Assembly (NCBI GenBank): GCA_021811435.1
Contig: JAJZOR010000004.1
Coordinates: 1-64,000, forward strand
DNA: 64,000 bases
From: Microcaldota archaeon
GTDB lineage: Archaea > Micrarchaeota > Micrarchaeia > Micrarchaeales > Micrarchaeaceae
Direction of reading: 5' to 3'
The position numbers and the translations under genes are program-made. The notes beneath the pieces are model-generated. The model did no database searches and was not told where the DNA came from. It worked only from the letters and a program-made list of their open reading frames with translations. Each line of letters starts with the position of its first letter. The stretch's first letter is position 1. This document shows positions 26,223 through 31,939 of this stretch, piece after piece.

Positions 26223-26843
26223 CTACCTTGGCGCTTCTATGCGCGCTTCGAAGTCCTCGACCCTGTACTTGAACTCGTCATCGGTCTTTATAGCGCCCTT
26301 GGCCTTGAGCACCTCCCTGGCCATCAGGTAATATATGAAGGCCAGAGACTTCCTGCCCCTGTTGTTAGACGGTATTATCAGGTCAAGGAACTTGGTCGAA
26401 TTATCAGTGTCGCTCAGCGCTATTATTGGCATGTTGACCTTACTGGCCTCCTTTATGGCCTGCTTCTCGTTCCTCGAGTCGCTTATCACTATGAGCTTGG
26501 GCTCGGTGAAGTCCTTCCTGTTAGGATTCGTGAATATGCCAGGAGTGACCCTGCCCTTTATGAACTTGGCGCCTATTATCTCGGCGAACTTCTCTGCGGC
26601 CGCTATGGCGTAAACCCTTGACGCAGTGACTATGACGTCCTTGGAATCGTACCTTGACACCATCGCAGATGCGGTTCTTATCCTGCCGTCTATAGTCTTC
26701 AGGTCGAGGAGGTAGAGCCCGTCCTCCCTGGTCTTGTAGATGAACTTCTTCATACCAGGGCTCTTGACCTTGGTCGCTATGTGTATGCCCGCCTCAAGAT
26801 AGAGGTTGTGGTCCACAAGCAGATTCTCCTCGTTTTCTGGCAT
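26223..26843 (-). CDS. rps2: 30S ribosomal protein uS2
   Basis: The archaeal form of uS2 (206 residues). Clear family blocks are GIHIATKVKSPGMKKFIYKTREDGLYLLDL, VIVTASRVYAIAAAEKFAEIIG and RVTPGIFTNPNRKDFTEPKLIVISDSRNEKQAI. It is the last gene of the rpoD-rpl18e-rpl13-rps9-rpoN cluster, with a tRNA gene placed between rpoN and rps2. Confidence 0.96.
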   Translation of the reverse strand: MPENEENLLVDHNLYLEAGIHIATKVKSPGMKKFIYKTREDGLYLLDLKTIDGRIRTASAMVSRYDSKDVIVTASRVYAIAAAEKFAEIIGAKFIKGRVTPGIFTNPNRKDFTEPKLIVISDSRNEKQAIKEASKVNMPIIALSDTDNSTKFLDLIIPSNNRGRKSLAFIYYLMAREVLKAKGAIKTDDEFKYRVEDFEARIEAPR

Positions 26844-26857
26844 TTTTAAACACCTTT

Positions 26858-26966
26858 TGGGGCCGCCGAGATTTTCAATTTCTTTTTGAATTCCCGAGGC
26901 CGTATAAGGCCTACTCGGGTCGCCACCACCCCAAGGTGGAAGCCTACCAAGCTAGCAGACGGCCCC
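26858..26966 (-). tRNA. tRNA-Pro (GGG) with an insertion in the T arm
   Basis: On the minus strand the acceptor halves GGGGCCG (26966-26960) and CGGCCCC (26865-26859) pair over 7 bp, and the discriminator is A. The anticodon stem CCACC/GGTGG encloses the loop TTGGGGT, giving anticodon GGG. The T stem CCGAG pairs with CTCGG, but 43 bases lie between them where 7 are expected. About 36 extra bases must therefore be removed. The insert contains TTCAA...TTGAA and CCCGAG...CTCGGG self-complementary parts. The exact splice sites are unclear; a single intron would leave TTG rather than TTC in the T loop, and two small introns would restore TTCAAAT. No CCA is encoded. Confidence 0.8.
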
Positions 26967-26994
26967 TGCACTTTATTTATCATAACACTATTAA

Positions 26995-27195
26995 TTACTT
27001 CCTCCCGAACTTTATGAATTCGTCTATGAGCTCCACGTTGCTTATGAACATGCGCCTGCAGCAGTATCTCTTGACCCCCATCTGGTCGAGCACCTTTGCC
27101 GGATCCTCGTGCTCCTTGTTGACCTTCTTGTCGTACTCGTCCCACTTGTCGGCTATCACAGCCCCACACGTGAAGCATCTTACCGGAATCATCAT
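26995..27195 (-). CDS. rpoN: DNA-directed RNA polymerase subunit N
   Basis: The small zinc-binding subunit (Rpb10 homologue) of archaeal RNA polymerase. The start MMIPVRCFTCGAVIADKW and the CCRRM box (GVKRYCCRRMF) give the atypical CxxC...CC zinc site. The 66 residues are normal. The start is ATG 27195 or the next codon. It sits in the usual place downstream of rps9. Confidence 0.97.
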   Translation of the reverse strand: MMIPVRCFTCGAVIADKWDEYDKKVNKEHEDPAKVLDQMGVKRYCCRRMFISNVELIDEFIKFGRK

Positions 27196-27208
27196 ATCGA
27201 AACACCCA

Positions 27209-27751
27209 TTATCTGTAGGACTTCTGGAACCTGGCCCTGGCCTTCGGCCCCTTGAACTTCTTGGGCTCCACCCTCCTCGTATCGTCAACTAGCATGAACC
27301 TGTCGTATCTGAGGTACTCCTTCCTTATCGAATCGGTGTCCGCGAATGCGACCATCGCCTTCGCTATGGCGCCCCGCGCGGCCTGCGCCTGAGCGCTGGC
27401 GCCGCCGCCCATGACGTTGACATTTATGGACAGCCTTGACGCCAGTTCCCTGGTTATGCTTGAAACGTTTATCGGCTCCAGTATGGCGCTCTTGAACTCC
27501 CTCGGCTCTATAGTGTTGACGTTCATCCTGTTTATCCTTATCGTGCCGTTGCCGGCCTTAACCGAGGCCCTTGCGACCGCCTCCTTCCTCTTGCTCTTGA
27601 GCACTATGACCTTCTCCGGCTTCTTTGCTGGCTTTTTCTGCCTTGGTACGCGCTGCTTCTTGGCGGCTGGCACGACCTGTGCCGGCTGCTGCGGCGCGGG
27701 TTGAGCGGGTTGTACCGGTTGTGCCTGTTCGGATTTTTCTTCTGCCATCAT
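27209..27751 (-). CDS. rps9: 30S ribosomal protein uS9 with N-terminal extension
   Basis: The C-terminal 130 residues are standard archaeal uS9 (SKRKEAVARASVKAGNGTIRIN, VMGGGASAQAQAARGAIAKA, and the basic tail ending FQKSYR). Before it is an extension of about 45 residues rich in Gln, Pro, Ala and Lys (AQPVQPAQPAPQQPAQ then PRQKKPAKKPEK) not found in typical archaeal S9. It could be a flexible RNA-binding arm. It is in line with rpl13 upstream and rpoN downstream. Confidence 0.95.
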   Translation of the reverse strand: MMAEEKSEQAQPVQPAQPAPQQPAQVVPAAKKQRVPRQKKPAKKPEKVIVLKSKRKEAVARASVKAGNGTIRINRMNVNTIEPREFKSAILEPINVSSITRELASRLSINVNVMGGGASAQAQAARGAIAKAMVAFADTDSIRKEYLRYDRFMLVDDTRRVEPKKFKGPKARARFQKSYR

Positions 27752-27781
27752 AAAACCTTGTGATATCGCTATACCTTATCG

Positions 27782-28237
27782 CTATACCTTATGCCCGTAG
27801 CCGAGCAGCCTTGACAGTTCCGCTATGGTGACGTAGTTAACGTAAAGCTTGTTCGGGTCCTTGCTGTCCATCCTGACCGACTTGGCGTCCTTGAATGCCG
27901 GCGGCACGCCAAGGAACACGCGCAGCTTCCTGTACGCGGTCTTGCCGCGCGGCCTGCTGTACGGCAGCATGCCCCTTATGACCCTCTTTACCAGCATGTC
28001 CGACCTCCTCGGCCAGTAGGGCGAGTGCTCCGGATTCTCCTTCTCCATGAGGTTCAGCCGGGTCTTGTACTTTGCGAGTATGAACTTCTTGTTGCCGCTT
28101 ATGACCGCCTTCTCCGCGTTTATCACGGCCACGTTGCTGCCAGAGAGGAGCCGCTTTGCCACCACGCTCGAGAACCTGCCGAGTATCTTGTTCTCGGCGT
28201 CGAAGACCTCGTATTCCTTAACGTTTATGTCGACCAT
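27782..28237 (-). CDS. rpl13: 50S ribosomal protein uL13
   Basis: The archaeal uL13 with the typical start (YEVFDAENKILGRFSSVVAKRLLSG), VINAEKAVISGNK, and RGMLPYSRPRGKTAYRKLRVFLGVP. The start is ATG 28237 (MVDINVKEY). It lies 10 bases downstream of rpl18e in the conserved cluster. Confidence 0.96.
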   Translation of the reverse strand: MVDINVKEYEVFDAENKILGRFSSVVAKRLLSGSNVAVINAEKAVISGNKKFILAKYKTRLNLMEKENPEHSPYWPRRSDMLVKRVIRGMLPYSRPRGKTAYRKLRVFLGVPPAFKDAKSVRMDSKDPNKLYVNYVTIAELSRLLGYGHKV

Positions 28238-28247
28238 TGCAAGCACG

Positions 28248-28598
28248 TCATATTATCAGGTTTATCCTGTCCATCTTGATCATGTCCTTTATGTCTATTA
28301 TGCTGCACTTCGCGCCGGTGAGCGCGCTGCGCGCTGCGCTCGAATATGATATGGCTGCGATGTTGACCTTGTGGTCCATCGCGCCCACGGAGAGCACCTT
28401 GCCCGGCACTATGACGTTGTCTCCGTCCTTTGTGAGCTTGTTTATCTTGTACAGATTCACAGTCGAGCGTATCCTGGACGGCACTGCCACCTCGTAGTGC
28501 ACCTTCTTCCACAGCCCTGCATACCGCTTCTCCTTGGCAGCGCGGCTGAGCACATCGAGCCACTCCTTGACATCCCTGTTTTCAACGTTCAGTTTCAT
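28248..28598 (-). CDS. rpl18e: 50S ribosomal protein eL18
   Basis: Archaeal eL18 (116 residues from ATG 28598). Family patterns include VKEWLDVLSRAAKEKRYAGLWKKV and VVPGKVLSVG (here VIVPGKVLSVGAMDHKVNIAAISYS). Upstream of the chosen ATG the frame runs into the tRNA-Leu gene, which excludes the longer frame. Confidence 0.96.
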   Translation of the reverse strand: MKLNVENRDVKEWLDVLSRAAKEKRYAGLWKKVHYEVAVPSRIRSTVNLYKINKLTKDGDNVIVPGKVLSVGAMDHKVNIAAISYSSAARSALTGAKCSIIDIKDMIKMDRINLII

Positions 28599-28609
28599 CG
28601 AATCACCAA

Positions 28610-28696
28610 TGCAGGGGGTGAGATTTGAACTCACGCAAGCTCTAAAGCTACTGACCCCTCAAGCCAGCGCATTTGGCCAAGCTCTGCCACCCCTGC
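28610..28696 (-). tRNA. tRNA-Leu (GAG)
   Basis: On the minus strand the acceptor stem GCAGGGG/CCCCTGC pairs over 7 bp, the discriminator is A, and no CCA is encoded. The anticodon stem CTGGC/GTCAG encloses TTGAGGG, giving anticodon GAG. A long variable arm follows, as expected for leucine tRNA, and the T arm is GTGAGTTCAAATCTCAC. The 87 bases have no intron. It lies between rpoD and rpl18e on the coding strand and is probably processed from the operon transcript. Confidence 0.95.
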
Positions 28697-28703
28697 ACAA
28701 TTA

Positions 28704-29279
28704 TCAAAGCTTTTTGACCTCCTTGCCCACGTCCTTTATTTCCCCTCTTATTGCGTCGAAAGCCTTATTAATCATTTCTCTGGGTGGCATTTGACCGAAA
28801 GATTCAACATAAACTTCGTAGGCGCCCTCCTGCGGACCGCCGTACGTGACCAGGCCGGGCTGGAACTTTGCATGCTTCATCCCTACGCCCATGACCGCCT
28901 TGCCTTCAAGGCGTATCCTTTGCTCCGCGGCCAGCTTTATGAGCGGTATGTTGCCGTTCGCCACCTTGACTTCCTTGTCAGCGCTCTGCAGCTCGCCGGA
29001 GTAGACCGTCTTGGGCCCGTCGGCCTCCAGCGTGAACAGTATCTCGTCGGCATCGCTGTACCCCTTGCTAGGGGTGAGCAACGGTATCAGGCCTATCCTG
29101 TGCGCTATGTACTCGTCGAACATGGCACCGGTGTTCTCGTAGAACGTGACCTTGTCTATGGCGAAGGTCTTGACGTTGTTTATGGCTATGCGCCTAAGCG
29201 TATTGACGTACCAGTTGGTAGCGCCGCTTAGCTTGAACCTGAAAACCTTTTCGTTGTCCTCAACAACCTCAATTTTCAT
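28704..29279 (-). CDS. rpoD: DNA-directed RNA polymerase subunit D
   Basis: The archaeal homologue of Rpb3/alpha, part of the polymerase assembly platform. The N-terminal domain has NTLRRIAINNVKTFAIDKVTFYENTGAMFDEYIAHRIGLIPL. The C-terminal part is GKAVMGVGMKHAKFQPGLVTY. It lacks the extra iron-sulfur cluster domain found in some archaea, so it is short (191). It is the first gene of the ribosomal/RNAP cluster running leftward, with a divergent promoter region at 29280-29437. Confidence 0.96.
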   Translation of the reverse strand: MKIEVVEDNEKVFRFKLSGATNWYVNTLRRIAINNVKTFAIDKVTFYENTGAMFDEYIAHRIGLIPLLTPSKGYSDADEILFTLEADGPKTVYSGELQSADKEVKVANGNIPLIKLAAEQRIRLEGKAVMGVGMKHAKFQPGLVTYGGPQEGAYEVYVESFGQMPPREMINKAFDAIRGEIKDVGKEVKKL

Positions 29280-29443
29280 GCATTCACTCCATTAAGCGTA
29301 ATCCTTGGCGACCGCTTAGATATTTATTATTAATTCGCTATAATATCTCAGTCGCAGCAGCAATAGCCTTACTTTATGCAGAAATATGCAAGCCACATAT
29401 TATATGACGGCAACATTTAAATAGATATTTATATGGTGTGAAA

Positions 29444-30097
29444 ATGAGCTTCGAATCCGTGCTTAGCGTTGACATGAAGAAGCCTGGCTTCGGTTCCAAG
29501 GCGTACGTGCTGACATTCAAGGACTTCCTGGCAGTGACGAGGAACAACATCTCCAGGGAGAAGGTGGACAGGTACGGCGCGGCGCTGTACAACAAGCCAG
29601 GCGAATTCCACTCCACTTTTTACAAGGACGAGCTGGCGGTACGGTACATAGCGCAGACAGATGTGGCAGACGAAATTGTGATGAGCATATACGAAGTTAG
29701 CACCATGTCCCTTTGCGCAGCAAGGTTCGCGGCGTGGAACACTGACGTCGAGTCCGCTTTCGCCAAGTTCATGGCCCTATTCAAGGATCCCAAGAACAGG
29801 AACTTCGAGGTGCGAGTGATAGGGCTGCAGAATAACCAGAAGTACGGCGCGCTTTACGATATACTGCGCTTCTCTGCGTCCAGGAAGCTTCCGATATTGG
29901 AGGTGGACCTTTTCGGCGGCAACATAAGGCACGTTGCGTTAGATGCGAAGACAGGGATGAGCTACAATATGCTGCTCGAGAACAGGTTATACAAGCCTGG
30001 AGAGTTGGCCAACAAGGCGCTGGTACAGGCGGCGGCATCGCAGCAAGCGCCAGCTGCCGGCGCGGCACACGGCGCTGCCACTACGGCGCAGCACTAA
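29444..30097 (+). CDS. Conserved-looking protein of unknown function
   Basis: No family was recognised. The 217-residue product is soluble, with no signal peptide or membrane helix. It has a mixed alpha/beta look (KAYVLTFKDFLAVTRNN, EIVMSIYEVSTMSLCAARFAAW, NFEVRVIGLQNNQKYGALYDIL, LPILEVDLFGGNIRHVALD) and ends in an Ala/Gln/His-rich tail (about residues 190-217). A strong TATA-like run (catttaaatagatatttat) just upstream and background-like codon use suggest a normally expressed gene. The start is ATG 29444 or GTG 29438. The end overlaps the convergent ThpR gene by 17 bases. Confidence 0.75.
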   Translation: MSFESVLSVDMKKPGFGSKAYVLTFKDFLAVTRNNISREKVDRYGAALYNKPGEFHSTFYKDELAVRYIAQTDVADEIVMSIYEVSTMSLCAARFAAWNTDVESAFAKFMALFKDPKNRNFEVRVIGLQNNQKYGALYDILRFSASRKLPILEVDLFGGNIRHVALDAKTGMSYNMLLENRLYKPGELANKALVQAAASQQAPAAGAAHGAATTAQH

Positions 30098-30668
30098 ATG
30101 CCACGATATCCTCGTACACCGGGCCGGAGCCTGTCAGCCTGCTGCTTTTCAGCACGAAAGAGCAGGCATTGAACGAACCTAGGTACGTGTGCTTGTTTTC
30201 TTCCAGGAACCCGTCCAGCAGCGATTTTACACCATCGCCGGCATGCCTTATCCTTGCCACCGTGACGTGCGCGGAGAATCCGGCCTCTTCGCCATCCGGC
30301 AGGCTTATGCCATCAAGCCCGTTTACGCCAGCGAAGATATCGGAATGCAGTTTCTCCAGCGCATCGCCGCCCTTCTCCACCTCGGCGAAAACTACTCTAG
30401 GCCTTGAAGCGGAGAAGGTGCCGAATCCGCGCATGCCTATGTCAAAACTTTTGAAGCGCACGCGCCCGAGCGCTGATGCAAGTGACGGTATATTGCCGGA
30501 TTTCACATCGCCAAGGAAAAGCAGCGTTATGTGCATGTTCTGCTGTGAAACCACGCTGACCCCGCTGGTTTTTAGGGCAGACGAGATCGATGATATTTTT
30601 GCCCTTATGTCGTCCGGCATATCGACTGCAAGAAAAAGGCGCTTGGAGTCGGGTCGGGCCTCTGCCAT
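30081..30668 (-). CDS. thpR: RNA 2',3'-cyclic phosphodiesterase (ThpR/LigT)
   Basis: A member of the 2H phosphoesterase superfamily, which opens 2',3'-cyclic phosphates to 2'-phosphates on RNA ends. The two catalytic HxT motifs are HITLLFLGDV (near residue 47) and HVTVARIRH (near residue 130). The N-terminus LFLAVDMPDDIRAKI is typical. Length 195 is normal. In archaea the family is linked to tRNA end processing; here it is near tRNA genes only by chance of position. Confidence 0.92.
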   Translation of the reverse strand: MAEARPDSKRLFLAVDMPDDIRAKISSISSALKTSGVSVVSQQNMHITLLFLGDVKSGNIPSLASALGRVRFKSFDIGMRGFGTFSASRPRVVFAEVEKGGDALEKLHSDIFAGVNGLDGISLPDGEEAGFSAHVTVARIRHAGDGVKSLLDGFLEENKHTYLGSFNACSFVLKSSRLTGSGPVYEDIVAFSAAP

Positions 30669-30839
30669 GCAAACATTCCGCTTCGTGCAGGCCGCTAAAC
30701 GGCGCAGTTATCATTTTATTCTGCAACTTGACGCCTTAGCACCAGCGCGGTTATATTTTATGTTGCAGCAAGAGTTTAAGATTGTTACGAAAAAATTTTG
30801 CCATTCGACGGTAATCATCAGAAAACTGCAAAACACGGC

Positions 30840-30934
30840 CTTGTAGAAATCTTTTCATGTAGGTTGCCAAATAACCTACATGCCGAAGGGTTAAAATCCT
30901 TCGGCTTCCATCCTAAATAGAGGATTTCTACAAG
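30840..30934. repeat. Structured inverted-repeat element 1
   Basis: A 12-bp perfect inverted repeat (CTTGTAGAAATC at 30840-30851, GATTTCTACAAG at 30923-30934) encloses two perfect hairpins: a 10-bp stem CATGTAGGTT/AACCTACATG (30856-30882, 7-base loop) and an 8-bp stem GCCGAAGG/CCTTCGGC (30882-30905, 8-base loop). Together these form a three-way junction. The right end runs into ACCCAACACAGCAG, related to the sequence after element 2. It could be a mobile-element end, a MITE-like unit or a structured RNA; strand and function are unknown. Confidence 0.75.
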
Positions 30935-31028
30935 ACCCAACACAGCAGTTCTATTGTTAAGGAAAGCTATTAAAACTTGTTTTTCTAATGCATCACAGGC
31001 GACGTCAACTGTCAACCGTGTTGCGTTT

Positions 31029-31532
31029 ATGGAAGATGAATCTATCAGCCAACGGGTTTTGCGGGAGGCACATGAAGAACAGCAGCGCAGGGATAGGGAA
31101 TCGTCCAAGTCCAATCAGACAGGGGGGACCGTAATTTCAATTGGGCCCGCAAAAACACCGATTGGAGCCACTCTACAACTTCTGGTTGAAAGTCTAATCC
31201 TATTTGAATTGGAAGGAGGTGGAAACCTACCTACCTTGATTATACAGAGTTTTACGCGTAATCCATCGTATACAATAGCTTTGCTTGTCGGAGTGGTCTC
31301 TGGAACAATCATCATTCCATTGCTCTCTTTGGCATTGCTCGTAAGCTTCAAGATTGTGGGCTACACTGATAATGTGAACAAGATTGCCTGGTTACTTTAT
31401 ATATTCTGTGGGATTACTATAGTGGACATTGCCAATGGCGCCGGCAGCGTAATAGGTTTTGTGATGCTCCTCACAGGGATCTTGGGCTGGAGTCTAATTT
31501 TGGATGAAGCAAAAGAGCGGAAAATTAGGTAA
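31029..31532 (+). CDS. Small membrane protein between two inverted-repeat elements
   Basis: The family is not recognised. From ATG 31029 (MEDESISQRVLREAHEEQQ) the product is 167 residues. It has a charged N-terminal helix, then a hydrophobic part with three or four helices (SYTIALLVGVVSGTIIIPLL, LALLVSFKIVGY, KIAWLLYIFCGITIV, SVIGFVMLLTGILGWSLIL) and a short charged tail (DEAKERKIR). The frame is open from TTG 30954. Base composition is more AT-rich than the surroundings. It is bracketed by inverted-repeat elements 1 and 2, as a small cargo gene might be. Confidence 0.6.
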   Translation: MEDESISQRVLREAHEEQQRRDRESSKSNQTGGTVISIGPAKTPIGATLQLLVESLILFELEGGGNLPTLIIQSFTRNPSYTIALLVGVVSGTIIIPLLSLALLVSFKIVGYTDNVNKIAWLLYIFCGITIVDIANGAGSVIGFVMLLTGILGWSLILDEAKERKIR

Positions 31533-31546
31533 CTAAAGTTACGGTT

Positions 31547-31673
31547 CTGTAGAAAACCTCTTGAGCATCGGGCTCTCCTAATAATGTGCAAGCAAAGCCT
31601 ACTGTCGATATTCGCCATTTTTATGGAACCAATAAGCCATTACGGCCCTGATGCCGTATTGGCATTTCTACAG
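31547..31673. repeat. Structured inverted-repeat element 2
   Basis: A 9-bp inverted repeat (CTGTAGAAA at 31547-31555, TTTCTACAG at 31665-31673) encloses a small hairpin (GAGC/GCTC, 31563-31575) and a longer one (TACGGC/GCCGTA, 31641-31658, extended by CCAA/TTGG). The layout matches element 1. The 24 bases beginning at its right repeat (from 31665/31666) match the corresponding 24 bases of element 1 at 18 positions. The two elements bracket the 31029-31532 gene. Confidence 0.65.
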
Positions 31674-31689
31674 GGCCCAAAACACACGA

Positions 31690-31928
31690 AAATCTTGTCC
31701 TCGAAGCCGTAAGATTCTTGAGCTATGAAATGTTGCTGCATACATCTTTTATGTGCGTGCTGATTTCGTGAGCAACGAATTGAAAGCGCAACAGAGGCAC
31801 GACCGCGTTGTGCCATTTTTATGGATAGGGTAGAGAAGTGGGCTGCTTGCGCCGCCCACTTCCCCTCGTCGAACGTAGCAGGCGGTTTCCCCGCGACAAC
31901 GATTAAATATCCAATTTCCCATTTATCT
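31690..31928. other. Gene-free stretch with a 9-bp perfect hairpin
   Basis: No credible coding frame is seen here. A strong hairpin (GAAGTGGGC at 31835-31843, GCCCACTTC at 31854-31862) follows a T-rich TATA-like box near 31815. It could be a terminator-like structure or a small RNA. A second TATA-like box (gattaaatatcc, 31900-31911) should serve the helicase gene that follows. Confidence 0.4.
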
Positions 31929-31939
31929 GTGGTGGGTAA

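Noticed and set aside
30840-31690. CRISPR array
   Set aside because: Only two elements, unequal in inner sequence, with a gene between them; no regular repeat-spacer pattern is present here or elsewhere in the window.
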